Source of the DNA: Herbinix sp.
Lineage (GTDB): Bacteria > Bacillota > Clostridia > Lachnospirales > Lachnospiraceae
Assembly: GCA_029238935.1 (NCBI GenBank)
Contig: JAQZBN010000031.1
Location: forward strand, 1 to 64,000
DNA: 64,000 nucleotides
Direction of reading: 5' to 3'
How positions within the stretch are numbered: position 1 is the first letter of the stretch; every line of letters starts with the position of its first letter. Shown one piece after another: positions 16,347 to 26,030 of this stretch. Below the pieces are notes generated by a model. The model searched no databases. It saw only the letters and a list, made by a program, of their open reading frames with translations, and was not told the origin of the DNA. The position numbers were made by a program, and so were the translations under genes.

Positions 16347-18352
16347 TGGATTATTCAGTTCAGATTTTATTAGTTACCATTGTAGTGGTTGTAGTGGTCT
16401 TCTTTGGTTTATTGGCATTGTTTTCCAGCTTTTATCATAAGGTCGAACAAGGTAAGGTGTTAATACGTAATGGTGTTGGTGGCAATCGAGTGTGCTTTGG
16501 AGGTATTTTTGTAGTACCGATCTTACATAGATACGAGGTCATGGATATATCAGTTAAAAGGGTGGAGATCGCCAGAGAAGGAAAAGACGGTCTTATATGC
16601 AAAGACAATCTACGTGCTGATATTAGGGTTGCATTTTTTGTTAGAGTAAATCAAACGAGAGAAGATGTACTTAAAGTGGCACAGCTATTAGGCTGTCAGA
16701 AGGCATCTGATCCAAGAACTTTAATGGAATTTTTTGATGCAAAATTCTCAGAAGCTTTAAAAACAGTGGGTAAGAAGTTTGACTTTGTTCAGTTGTATAC
16801 AGAAAGAGTGACCTTCAAAAGTGAAATTCTGCAAATCATTGGAACGGATTTAAATGGATATGTTTTGGATGATGCTGCAATTGATTTTTTGGAGCAAACA
16901 GACGTTAGTCTCTTAAATAGCAATAATATCTTAGATGCTGAGGGTATTAAGAAAATTACTGAGCTTACTGCAAAACAACTGGTACTTGCCAATGAGATAC
17001 AGAGAGAAAAAGAGAAAACAATAAAGCAGCAGGATGTAGCTGCAAGAGAGGCTATCCTCGAACTGGAAAAGCAAAATGCTGAAGCAGAGGCAAAACAAAA
17101 GAGAGAAATCGCCATCATTAATTCAAGGGAGATCGCAGAAGCTGAAAAGATAGCTCAAGAAGAGAGATTAAAGTCAGAGTTGGCAAGAGTAAAAACGGAT
17201 GAAGAAATCGAAATTGCAGAGCAAAATAAGGAACGACAAGTAATCGTTGCTTTAAAATCGAAAGAAAGCACGGATGCAGTTGAGACAGAGCGAGTGGATC
17301 GGAAGAGATTACTGGAAAGAACAGAGAAGGAAAAGTTAATTGAACTTGCTGTTATTGATAAAGAAAAATCATTGGAGATCGAAAGGAAAAATATTCAAGC
17401 AGTTATAAGAGAAAGAGTAGCAGTTGAGAAAGATACGGTTGTAGAAGAAGAGAGAATTAAGGATACCCGTGCAGTTGCAGAAGCAGAACGTTCTAAGACA
17501 GTAGCTCTGAAAAAGGCAGAGGAAGAGGCAGAAAAAGAGCGTATTATTAAGGTGAAAACAGCAGAGGCTTCCAAAGAAGCTGCTGAATGCATGGCTGAGA
17601 AAACCATTATTGATGCAGATGCAAAATTAAAAGCTTCTCAAAAAGAAGCGGAGTCGATTAAGATTATCGTAGATGCTAAGGTTCTGGAGGAATCAACCAG
17701 TGGTATAGCGGAATCAAAGGTTATTGAAGCAAAAGCTCTTGCTCAGGCAAAAGGTGATAAAGCAAAGATTGAAGTAAAAGAGAAAGAGGGTACCGTTGAA
17801 GCGGATATCTTAAAGAAAAAGTACATAGCAGAAGCAGAGGGTATTAAAGAAAAAGCGAATAGTATGAAGGCATTAGATGAAGTTGGTAGGGGTCATGAGG
17901 AGTTCAAACTAAAACTTGAGAAAGAAAAAGAAATTGAACTTGCTTCGATCAATATTCAGAAAGATATAGCACAGTCACAAGCATCGGTGATTCAAGAGGC
18001 ATTAAAATCAGCCAAAATTGATATTGTTGGTGGTGAAACCATGTTCTTTGATAAGATTATTGGTTCCATTACACAAGGTAAATCTTATGACCGTCTGGTA
18101 AACAATAGCGATGTACTTACTGATATTAAAGAAACATTTATTACCGGTGATCCAGAGTATTTTAAAAAGCAGTTACAAGAGTTAACGGGTAGATTTAACC
18201 TAACCTCCGAAGATTTGAAGAACCTTTCCATAGCAGGTGCGGTTAATAAGATGATGAAGAGTGCGGATGGAGCAGATAAAACAATGTTGGGTAAATTATT
18301 GGATACAGTGAATAAAGCAGGAGTTGGTAATTTACCGGCAAGTATTATATAA
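16346..18352 (+). CDS. Flotillin-family protein (YqiK-like)
   Basis: A 668-residue flotillin. An N-terminal membrane segment ('ILLVTIVVVVVVFFGLLALF', about residues 7-27) is followed by a band 7/SPFH domain to about residue 210. A very long, charged Ala/Glu/Lys-rich coiled coil spans about 215-540, and a C-terminal tail ends in 'GVGNLPASII'. Flotillins oligomerise at the membrane and organise microdomains. At this size it belongs with YqiK and eukaryotic-like flotillins rather than the ~330-residue FloA. AAGGAG lies before its ATG. It is the middle gene of a tight operon: overlapping the NfeD-like gene and 26 bp from the giant ATPase. Confidence 0.92.
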   Translation: MDYSVQILLVTIVVVVVVFFGLLALFSSFYHKVEQGKVLIRNGVGGNRVCFGGIFVVPILHRYEVMDISVKRVEIAREGKDGLICKDNLRADIRVAFFVRVNQTREDVLKVAQLLGCQKASDPRTLMEFFDAKFSEALKTVGKKFDFVQLYTERVTFKSEILQIIGTDLNGYVLDDAAIDFLEQTDVSLLNSNNILDAEGIKKITELTAKQLVLANEIQREKEKTIKQQDVAAREAILELEKQNAEAEAKQKREIAIINSREIAEAEKIAQEERLKSELARVKTDEEIEIAEQNKERQVIVALKSKESTDAVETERVDRKRLLERTEKEKLIELAVIDKEKSLEIERKNIQAVIRERVAVEKDTVVEEERIKDTRAVAEAERSKTVALKKAEEEAEKERIIKVKTAEASKEAAECMAEKTIIDADAKLKASQKEAESIKIIVDAKVLEESTSGIAESKVIEAKALAQAKGDKAKIEVKEKEGTVEADILKKKYIAEAEGIKEKANSMKALDEVGRGHEEFKLKLEKEKEIELASINIQKDIAQSQASVIQEALKSAKIDIVGGETMFFDKIIGSITQGKSYDRLVNNSDVLTDIKETFITGDPEYFKKQLQELTGRFNLTSEDLKNLSIAGAVNKMMKSADGADKTMLGKLLDTVNKAGVGNLPASII

Positions 18353-18378
18353 ACTTCACGTGAATGAGGTAGATAAAG

Positions 18379-21300
18379 TTGGAGGATAGAGATAATAAAG
18401 AATTAGTAAATAAGGATTTGAGCAGTAAAGAGACAACGAATACAGATAAGAATAAAGATATGGAAAACAGTACCTATGAGATCATTAAAAGTCGTCTTTC
18501 AAAACAAGGGGACGAACTAAAGGAACGGATTGATAAGCTGAATGCAGCTAGAAAAGAAGTTTTTGGTTCAATTGAAACAAAACTCATGAGCAGTGAGAGG
18601 ATTATCACGGAGCATAATTGCATCCCCAGAGATATGGCACCAATCGAAGATTGTTTTATTTTTGGATACAATGTTAACATTGGACTCAAATCAAAGGTTG
18701 AGTTAGGGGATGTATTCTCAATTTATAAGTATAAAGAAAGAACCTTCCAAAAGGATACGCTTGATTTCATTCATGATGAGCAGTTTCTGAAAGATTTTGA
18801 TGATCTATACCGTTATTACAAGAATACATTTTTTGCAAAGTTTACAATAAGTGAACCATATCTATATATGATTTTCCAGACAGGGAAAAGTGCCACTGAT
18901 ATCAAAGCATTCAAATGGCTAATGAAAGGGAAGAAGTTAATCTATGTAGATTGCCGAAGCGAGCATGAAGTAAAGTTTACTAATAAGAATGAGTTCAATT
19001 TTGTGAAGGCGACAAGGGATGATCAGCGTAGTGGTGCTCATCCCCATGTATCCATTCTGGATAAAGTTTTTGTGGAAACAGTGGATGGAGATCTAACCAT
19101 CAAAATTGAAGACAACACAGATACCGGTAAAGGGATTTATTCAGAAGCCGTGGAGGACAAAGACCAGAATCTGGATGATGCTGAAATATTCTACTCTGAT
19201 TTAGGCGAGCTGGTAATACTTAAGATCAAGCCATATCAGGAAAATGAATATAGGTACTTTGTATTTAACAACAAGTTAAAGAATGTTGTTAGAATTGATT
19301 GGATGAAAGATAACTGTATCCTTTTACCTGGAAATCATGGGCTCATTTTTCCGAAAGGCTATTATCTGCAAAATGGGGAACATAAAATATATGATGTACC
19401 TGCTCAAAACTGCGTATTTGATCAGAGGATTGTTTCATCCAATGGGGAAGACTATCAGTATATCTTTTATAATATCGAAAGTGGACTATATTTGATCTAT
19501 TCCTATAACATCATTGGGCAGACAATAGAAACACCGATTGTTTGCAGTGGATATTCACATTTCAATAATGGTGAAATGTTAGTATTCAAGCATGAAAATG
19601 AACCTAGAAAAAATCATATGTTGCAGATATGGCAAACTCCGTATGTAGGCAAAAATCATGTAAGTGAAGGGCTAAAAGACTCGATTTTATTTAATATTGG
19701 AAATAAAGATATTGTTAAGTGCATGGCTGATTGTATGATTGCATACAAGCTCATTCAAAAGGGTGAGAGCTATCAGAGTATATACATCGATATTGTCAAA
19801 GAATCAGAACTGATTATTGATACCTATTTTTGGCTGGACAAAGAGGAAGCATTTAATTTAAAAGAAGTACTTTTGCGGATTAAAGAAACCTCATCCTTTG
19901 CGATTGGCGAATTTGAAAAAGTAGTTAGAATAAAAAATTCTACTAAACAGCAAATAAATGATGTAAAAAATGAATCAGAAGAACTCCTTAAAAAATTGGA
20001 TTATGGAACCTTTGATACAGTGAACGATTATGTCAAGGTGTTAGCGGAGATACGAAATCTCAGAGGTAAGATCGTATCCCTAAGAGATTTACGATATACC
20101 GAACTTACAATCGTTGACTCCCTAGACACAAGAGTGAAAGAGAAAAATGAGGTATTCTCAAATAAGTGTGTTCATTTCTTAATACAGCCTGATGGTCTTA
20201 AGATTTATGCTGACAAAGTTAAGGAGTTACAAAAAAGCATAGATTTAGTGAAAAAATCAAAAGACGGTAAAGAACTAACGGAACGGATGGATGAAACCTC
20301 AAGAGAATTAGAACTTCTTATCGATATTGTAGGTAATTTTAATATTGAAGATCCTACGATGACTACGGAGATCATAGAGAAGATTTCATCCTTGTTCTCG
20401 CAGATCAATAATGCAAAGGCAAGGGTTAAGTCTAGAGTAGAGGAATTTTCTAAGCTTGAAATGACATCACAGTTCCAATCTCAAATGAAACTTCTTAGTC
20501 AAGCGGTAGTCAATTATTTAGATATTTCGGATACCGTAGATAAATGTGACTTGTATCTGAATAAGGTTATGATACAGATACAAGAATTGGAAGGAAAGTT
20601 TGCTGAGTTTAATGATTATGTAGTAAGCTTAAGTGAAAAAAGAGAAGAACTATATAATGCATTTGCTAGTAAGAAACAAGTACTTGTAGACCAATTAAAT
20701 AAACGAATCCTTGGTTTGTATCAATCATCGGAACGGATCATTAAGGGAATTGAGAATAGATGTATAGGCTTTCAAACAGTGGAAGAAATTAATGGTTATC
20801 TTGCTACGGATATCATGGCTGAGAAAGTTAGAGATATCATTTCCAAGTTAAGAGACCTTGGAGATAGTGTGAAAGCAGATGAAATCGGTTCTAAATTAAA
20901 GAGCCTGAAAGAAGATACCATTCGCCAGTTAAAGGATAAACAAGAACTTTATATCAGTGGTGAAAACGTCATAAAATTAGGTAAGCATCACTTCTCGGTA
21001 AATACGAAAGCGATTGAACTTTCCATGATTCAAAAAGAGGATGAACTCTATTATCACATAACAGGAACCGATTTCTGGGATAAGGTTATTCATGAGGAAA
21101 TCCATAAGTACCGTCATGTTTTTGACCAGAATATCCTATCAGAGAACAGGGAGGTATACAGGGCAGAATACCTTGCCTATTCACTCTTTGAGGCAGCAAG
21201 TAAGAAGCAATTTGAAAGTCTGGATCAATTATATGGAAAGACTGAGCCTGGGTTAGTTCAGATCGTTCAGAAGTTTATGGAGCCAAGATATCAAGAGGGA

Positions 21301-23340
21301 TATACGAAGGGTGTACATGATATTGATGGTGCAAAGCTTTTAAAAGCGCTTCTGGAATTACATTATAATATTGACTTGCTGATCTATAAAAGTGAAGTTA
21401 GAGCCTTAGCCCGATTGTTTTGGAATAAATTAGCGGATATTGACACGAAAGATTTATTAAAGGTTCGTTTAAAAGAACTAGCTAAGGTTCATTTATATTT
21501 TAACTCCAAACCTAATTTAGGTAACTATATTCCCTATATAACCGCAAAACTATATGATGCCTATAAGGATATTACTTTCTTTGACAACCAACATATCCCT
21601 GCAGCAGCAGAATATCTCTGTAAGGAGATTATGAAAGGGGAAACTTTTGTTGTTAGTAAAGAAGCAGAAATAATATACAATGGGTTTATTGGTTATTTAC
21701 GAGAGAAAAAGGCTTTGGATGAATTCTCCTTATCCTTAAAAAATAGCATGAAAGATATGGAAGGAGCATTCTATCTAATTAAGGAATGGGTTATTGCTTA
21801 TCGATCTGAGATTTTGGACAGTTCCGATATCGAAGCTTCTGTAGAGGTAGAAGAATTATCCGGTGTTCTGAATGAAGTTACTGTTATGCTACTCGAGAAT
21901 AATGGGAATTTAGGCAGAGTTGTCAAGGTTGAAACCAAGTCTACACTAAGTGGAATGATTGGTACTCACGGAGAAATAAGTGGAGGCACCTATACATTAA
22001 TATATACAAAGTTTATGGAGAAGTTAAAATACTTTAGTGAGGTTGTAGTTCAAGAATATCTCAAGTTCCAGACTATGAAAAAGGAACTGGTTGGACGGTA
22101 TAAAGATGCGCTTCATCTGGACGATTTTCAACCCAAGATACTCTCATCCTTTGTTAGAAATAAGTTGATCGATCAAGTATATTTACCGCTAATCGGTGAT
22201 AATCTGGCAAAGCAAATTGGAGTTGTAGGGGATAATAAACGAACTGACCTCATGGGAATGCTACTTCTTGTTTCACCACCGGGTTATGGAAAAACTACAT
22301 TGATGGAATATGTAGCTAGCAGGCTAGGTATCATTCTTATTAAAATAAATGGTCCTGCCCTAGGGAATGAAGTAACATCCTTAGATCCGGAGAAGGCAAA
22401 CAATTCCGGTGCCAGAGAGGAACTACGAAAACTCAATCTAGCTTTAAAGATGGGTAACAACGTAATGATATATCTAGATGATATTCAGCACTGTAATCCG
22501 GAATTTTTACAGAAGTTCATATCGTTATGTGATGGACAGAGAAAGATGGAAGGGGTATACAACGGTACTTCTCAGACCTATGATTTAAGAGGGAAGAAGG
22601 TAGCTGTAGTTATGGCTGGCAATCCTTACACAGAAAGTGGTGAGAAGTTCAAGATACCGGATATGCTAGCAAATCGAGCAGATGTATATAATCTTGGCGA
22701 TATGCTTAGGGAGAATGAAGAAGCCTTTAAGCTAAGCTATATTGAGAATTGTTTAACCTCCAATCCTGTACTTGGAAAACTATCAACCAGAAGTCAAAAG
22801 GATATATATGGTATCGTTGATATGGCCAATGGAGCAGAAAGAGAAAATGTTAATTTTGAGGGGAACTATTCGATTGATGAGCTGAATGAATATATTAGTG
22901 TCATGACAAAGCTGTTTCGGGTAAGGGATGTTGTGTTAAAGATTAACATGGAATATATCTATTCTGCAGCCCAAGCAGATGAATATCGGAAGGAACCACC
23001 CTTCAAGCTTCAAGGATCTTACCGAAATATGAATAAAATCGCAGAGAAAGTTGTTCCTATTATGAATGAGGAAGAATTGTTCCGGCAAATACTTGCAAGC
23101 TATGAAAACGACTGTCAAACACTCACCACAGGAGCTGAGGCCAATATGTTAAAATGGAAAGAGCTTGTTGGCTGCCTAAATAGTAAAGAGCAAAGACGTT
23201 TCGACGAAATCAAAAAGATATTTGTCAAAAATAAGTTTGTAAAAGGGGAAGACAAGATAGGTCAGGCCGTATTGGCTCTCAGTAGTCTTACAGAAAATTT
23301 AGAGAAGATTAAAGACATTATGGCGAAAGAGTTAAGTTGA
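18379..23340 (+). CDS. Giant AAA+ ATPase ('DNA repair ATPase', DUF3686-like), 1653 residues
   Basis: A very large cytoplasmic protein. Residues 1-90 are coiled coil; about 90-500 are strand-rich; 520-870 are long helices and coiled coil; 890-1270 are helical. An AAA+ module follows, with Walker A 'PPGYGKTT' at 1300-1307, Walker B 'MIYLDD' ending at Asp1367-Asp1368, and sensor-1 Asn1415 in 'MAGNP'. The AAA part resembles the MoxR/midasin branch. From memory, proteins named 'DNA repair ATPase' with DUF3686 have this build and occur beside flotillin genes; I could not verify this. Start is TTG 18379, with GAGGT 6 nt upstream; it lies 26 bp after flotillin. A direct repair role is not shown by the sequence. 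Confidence 0.82.
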   Translation: MEDRDNKELVNKDLSSKETTNTDKNKDMENSTYEIIKSRLSKQGDELKERIDKLNAARKEVFGSIETKLMSSERIITEHNCIPRDMAPIEDCFIFGYNVNIGLKSKVELGDVFSIYKYKERTFQKDTLDFIHDEQFLKDFDDLYRYYKNTFFAKFTISEPYLYMIFQTGKSATDIKAFKWLMKGKKLIYVDCRSEHEVKFTNKNEFNFVKATRDDQRSGAHPHVSILDKVFVETVDGDLTIKIEDNTDTGKGIYSEAVEDKDQNLDDAEIFYSDLGELVILKIKPYQENEYRYFVFNNKLKNVVRIDWMKDNCILLPGNHGLIFPKGYYLQNGEHKIYDVPAQNCVFDQRIVSSNGEDYQYIFYNIESGLYLIYSYNIIGQTIETPIVCSGYSHFNNGEMLVFKHENEPRKNHMLQIWQTPYVGKNHVSEGLKDSILFNIGNKDIVKCMADCMIAYKLIQKGESYQSIYIDIVKESELIIDTYFWLDKEEAFNLKEVLLRIKETSSFAIGEFEKVVRIKNSTKQQINDVKNESEELLKKLDYGTFDTVNDYVKVLAEIRNLRGKIVSLRDLRYTELTIVDSLDTRVKEKNEVFSNKCVHFLIQPDGLKIYADKVKELQKSIDLVKKSKDGKELTERMDETSRELELLIDIVGNFNIEDPTMTTEIIEKISSLFSQINNAKARVKSRVEEFSKLEMTSQFQSQMKLLSQAVVNYLDISDTVDKCDLYLNKVMIQIQELEGKFAEFNDYVVSLSEKREELYNAFASKKQVLVDQLNKRILGLYQSSERIIKGIENRCIGFQTVEEINGYLATDIMAEKVRDIISKLRDLGDSVKADEIGSKLKSLKEDTIRQLKDKQELYISGENVIKLGKHHFSVNTKAIELSMIQKEDELYYHITGTDFWDKVIHEEIHKYRHVFDQNILSENREVYRAEYLAYSLFEAASKKQFESLDQLYGKTEPGLVQIVQKFMEPRYQEGYTKGVHDIDGAKLLKALLELHYNIDLLIYKSEVRALARLFWNKLADIDTKDLLKVRLKELAKVHLYFNSKPNLGNYIPYITAKLYDAYKDITFFDNQHIPAAAEYLCKEIMKGETFVVSKEAEIIYNGFIGYLREKKALDEFSLSLKNSMKDMEGAFYLIKEWVIAYRSEILDSSDIEASVEVEELSGVLNEVTVMLLENNGNLGRVVKVETKSTLSGMIGTHGEISGGTYTLIYTKFMEKLKYFSEVVVQEYLKFQTMKKELVGRYKDALHLDDFQPKILSSFVRNKLIDQVYLPLIGDNLAKQIGVVGDNKRTDLMGMLLLVSPPGYGKTTLMEYVASRLGIILIKINGPALGNEVTSLDPEKANNSGAREELRKLNLALKMGNNVMIYLDDIQHCNPEFLQKFISLCDGQRKMEGVYNGTSQTYDLRGKKVAVVMAGNPYTESGEKFKIPDMLANRADVYNLGDMLRENEEAFKLSYIENCLTSNPVLGKLSTRSQKDIYGIVDMANGAERENVNFEGNYSIDELNEYISVMTKLFRVRDVVLKINMEYIYSAAQADEYRKEPPFKLQGSYRNMNKIAEKVVPIMNEEELFRQILASYENDCQTLTTGAEANMLKWKELVGCLNSKEQRRFDEIKKIFVKNKFVKGEDKIGQAVLALSSLTENLEKIKDIMAKELS

Positions 23341-23401
23341 TGGGAATAGTATCTGTGCAACATTGTAATCGTTAACCTAAGTGAATTAATCATCTTACCA
23401 A

Positions 23402-23432
23402 AATGCGGCGGGTATTCAATACCACGCCGTAT
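23402..23432 (+). terminator. Hairpin after the flotillin operon
   Basis: ATGCGGCGGGTATT pairs with AATACCACGCCGTAT with one bulge, in the gap between the giant ATPase and the phosphodiesterase. Only a short T tract follows, so some read-through into the next gene is possible. Confidence 0.5.
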
Positions 23433-23451
23433 TTCATCAGAAAGGAACAAA

Positions 23452-24204
23452 ATGAATAAAACATTAATCTGGGCACATCGAGGAGCTTCTGGATATGCGC
23501 CTGAAAATACGTTAGAAGCATTCCAGAAAGCGATCGAATTAAAAGCAGATGGTATAGAGTTGGATGTACAGATGACGAAAGATGGACAGCTCGTCATTAT
23601 TCATGATGAAACTGTCAATCGTGTAAGTGATGCAAAGGGGTGGGTAAAAGATTACACTTACGAACAGATAAAACTACTTAATGTGAATAAAAAATTTCCC
23701 GAGTATGGTAAAGTTAAGCTTCCTTCCTTAGAGGAAGCTTATCTACTTATGAAAGATACGGACTTAATCATTAATGTGGAACTAAAAAACGGAATTGTTT
23801 TTTATGAAAACATGGAGGAAAAAGTACTGGAGTTAACAAAGAAGATGGGCCTACAGGATCGCATTATTTATTCCTCCTTCAATCATTATTCTATGATGAA
23901 GTTAAAAAGTCTGGATTCATCGGTTAAAACAGGTTTTTTATATGAGGATGGATATCTAGATATGCCGGAATATGCGGTAAAACATAAAGTTGAAGCCTTA
24001 CATCCGGCTTTGTATAACCTTCAATATCCAAATTTTATAAAGGATTGTAAAGATAGGAACATTAAGATACGTCCATGGACGGTGAATAAAAAAGAAGAAA
24101 TGATCATGTTATGTGAGAATGAGATAGATGCTTTGATAACGAATTATCCTGATATTGGGCGTCTTGTTGTGGAGGAATATGCAAAGGAGACCAGTAGTAG
24201 ATAA
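23452..24204 (+). CDS. Glycerophosphodiester phosphodiesterase (GDPD)
   Basis: A 250-residue cytoplasmic GDPD, releasing glycerol-3-phosphate from deacylated phospholipids. The active-site elements are intact: 'HRGASGYAPENT' at the N-terminus, the metal-binding 'IELDVQ' Glu-Asp pair, and 'VIIHDETVNR'. The last third has 'RPWTVNKKEE', also typical. No signal peptide is present, as in UgpQ. It begins 111 bp after the flotillin operon, behind an imperfect hairpin. A link to membrane-lipid turnover with flotillin is possible but not shown. Confidence 0.92.
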   Translation: MNKTLIWAHRGASGYAPENTLEAFQKAIELKADGIELDVQMTKDGQLVIIHDETVNRVSDAKGWVKDYTYEQIKLLNVNKKFPEYGKVKLPSLEEAYLLMKDTDLIINVELKNGIVFYENMEEKVLELTKKMGLQDRIIYSSFNHYSMMKLKSLDSSVKTGFLYEDGYLDMPEYAVKHKVEALHPALYNLQYPNFIKDCKDRNIKIRPWTVNKKEEMIMLCENEIDALITNYPDIGRLVVEEYAKETSSR

Positions 24205-24222
24205 ATTACTACCGGTCTCCCA
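24186..24222 (+). terminator. Hairpin overlapping the GDPD stop codon
   Basis: GGAGACCAGTAGTA pairs with TACTACCGGTCTCC (one mismatch) around the stop codon. There is no strong T tract, so termination efficiency is doubtful. Confidence 0.4.
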
Positions 24223-24352
24223 TTTGAGTATTGGTGTAGGGATTAATACTTATTATTTATATAGTGTATTAAATAAACAGGACTCTACTAATATTGTATC
24301 TACAGCTTTTGTATGTTGTTTGGAAAGAAGCTACTTTTCCAATAAAACTATA

Positions 24353-25366
24353 TTATTTTATTAATGAGAAATCAAACGTATTTGCGAAAGCCTCCAGATC
24401 AGTTGATGTAATCTTACCACTATCATCTAGAAAGCCATGTTCTGTACCTGCCAATACATTCACAGTGATAAAGGAATTCCCTAAATCAGTGATGATTAAG
24501 GATTTCGATGGACTAATAGCTAAAAGAACAGTTGTACCGGAAGTAGTGGTATAAGTCCATTCCTCATAGTCATTAATACTACCGACATTAAGGATTACAT
24601 CAGTAAAAGAACCTTTCTTGCAATTCATAAACTGATAATCTATGGCAACACCATTTGCTAAATGAGCAGCCCCATCAAAATGGAAGGTGCCATCCTCATA
24701 CATGTAGGTGCTGTAAGCGGTATTTGCTGTTCCTAAGAAATTACCTGTACCAGCTTGTTGAATTAGTTCATCGGTACTTAAAAAGTTTATCGTACTATGA
24801 AGAGAAAGATTGAATTTGTCTATAATCTCATCTAGTTTATCAGCCATTTCCTGAGTATAAACTAAATAAAGATTATATTTGGCATCCAATCCGGTAGGTC
24901 CATTGCCAACCTCAGCTAAAAGGGATACATCCTGATCGTAGCCGTCACAAAAATTGGTCCATTCAGCTACAGCCTTTGATTCATTACTATCTGCAAATCC
25001 TTGAAGCGATATAAATTCAACCGGCGGTGTTGGAACTGCAGTTATAGTATCTACTGGATAAACGTTATCTTCTACGGTTTCTGCATTATCATTCTCATCG
25101 GCAGGAATGGGATCAGAATTGTTATTCTGCTTCACAGTGCTATTGGTAGAAGGGGAATTGGTATTGCCTATTAACATATCTTTCAGGCCAAACATATTCG
25201 TTGCATATACGGTTGATGAAGCAGCTAAAATAATGCAGACAGAGGCTGCAACAGCTAAAATTTTTAAACTTTGTTTGTGTTTATTTTTCATTTTTTTATT
25301 ATCCTCCATATTTAAGTTTACTGTAGTATGTATCTGTGAAAATGTAGCTTTATATTTGTTATTCAT
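24353..25366 (-). CDS. Membrane-anchored protein of an ECF sigma operon (putative anti-sigma factor)
   Basis: 337 residues: a short basic cytoplasmic tail of about 33, one membrane segment ('ILAVAASVCIILAASSTVYA'), an Asn/Ser/Pro linker at about 70-115, and an extracellular domain of about 220 residues. The gene overlaps the upstream sigma gene by 8 bp, the normal layout of sigma/anti-sigma pairs. No zinc anti-sigma HxxxCxxC motif is visible in the short N-terminal part, so the mode of sigma binding would be different from RsrA/RseA types. The outer domain is unfamiliar to me and may sense an external signal. The anti-sigma role is inferred from position and topology. Confidence 0.65.
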   Translation of the reverse strand: MNNKYKATFSQIHTTVNLNMEDNKKMKNKHKQSLKILAVAASVCIILAASSTVYATNMFGLKDMLIGNTNSPSTNSTVKQNNNSDPIPADENDNAETVEDNVYPVDTITAVPTPPVEFISLQGFADSNESKAVAEWTNFCDGYDQDVSLLAEVGNGPTGLDAKYNLYLVYTQEMADKLDEIIDKFNLSLHSTINFLSTDELIQQAGTGNFLGTANTAYSTYMYEDGTFHFDGAAHLANGVAIDYQFMNCKKGSFTDVILNVGSINDYEEWTYTTTSGTTVLLAISPSKSLIITDLGNSFITVNVLAGTEHGFLDDSGKITSTDLEAFANTFDFSLIK

Positions 25367-25829
25367 CCTTCCAAACCTCCTTTAGTTGGTCTCTGGCACG
25401 AGAAAGCCTGGTCGTAACAGCGGACACCTTTATTTTTAGCATTTTGGCAATTACTTTCACGGGCAAATCTTCATAATAGTATAGATATAAGACAGTACGA
25501 TATTTTTCAGGTAATCCCATGACTGCCTGATACAGATCCGCTTGGTCTTTTTGCTCAAAGGACGTCGGCAATACGATATCATCTTGTATTATATTTTTAC
25601 TTTTCCATGAACTCCTTAATAAATTTTTGCATGTGTTAATTGTTACCCGAATCAACCAGTATCTAGCATGATCATCACTAATGAAATCTTTGTTACTGAT
25701 ATATAATTTCATAAAGACATCTTGCACGATATCATCTGCATCATAGGTATTGCCTAAATAACTTAATGCTATTCGAAACACGGTATCTTTATATTTTTCT
25801 GCAAGAGCAAGAAAAATAGCGTGCTCCAA
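25359..25829 (-). CDS. ECF RNA polymerase sigma factor
   Basis: A compact ECF sigma factor of about 156 residues. Sigma2 has 'SYLGNTYDADDIVQDVFMKLY'-type sequence, cut here to its key 'DADDIVQDVFMKL', and 'YWLIRVTINTCKNLLR'; sigma4 has 'YLYYYEDLPVKVIAKMLKIK'. I chose TTG 25829: GGGGGGTGAT lies 5-7 nt upstream and the protein then starts 'MEHAIFLALAEKY', like its relatives. The ATG at 25886 would sit between the -35 and -10 boxes of the promoter I see, so it cannot be on the transcript. It is co-transcribed with the overlapping membrane protein gene. Confidence 0.88.
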   Translation of the reverse strand: MEHAIFLALAEKYKDTVFRIALSYLGNTYDADDIVQDVFMKLYISNKDFISDDHARYWLIRVTINTCKNLLRSSWKSKNIIQDDIVLPTSFEQKDQADLYQAVMGLPEKYRTVLYLYYYEDLPVKVIAKMLKIKVSAVTTRLSRARDQLKEVWKDE

Positions 25830-25866
25830 AAAATCACCCCCCCTGGTATTTTGAAAGCTTTCACTT

Positions 25867-25896
25867 ATAATACAATTATCTTCCATGATTTGTCAC
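25867..25896 (-). promoter_or_regulatory. Promoter of the ECF sigma operon
   Basis: On the minus strand GTGACA (25891-25896) and TATTAT (25867-25872) stand 18 nt apart, close to the housekeeping sigma-A consensus. Transcription would begin near 25860, downstream of the ATG at 25886. Confidence 0.5.
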
Positions 25897-25955
25897 ATGA
25901 AATGTTTTATTTTTATTTAATTCTATGTTTTTATTTATATAAGCCTAATGAATAT

Positions 25956-25984
25956 ATAAAAAAAGTCGCCTATTCAGACGACTT
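25956..25984 (-). terminator. Terminator of the NERD gene
   Basis: On the minus strand AAGTCGTC pairs with GGCGACTT around TGAATA, then a run of seven or eight T. It ends transcription of the 26031-26756 gene. Confidence 0.8.
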
Positions 25985-26030
25985 GTACATTTCATTCAGA
26001 ATAATTTTATCTATATGTTACTGAATGATA

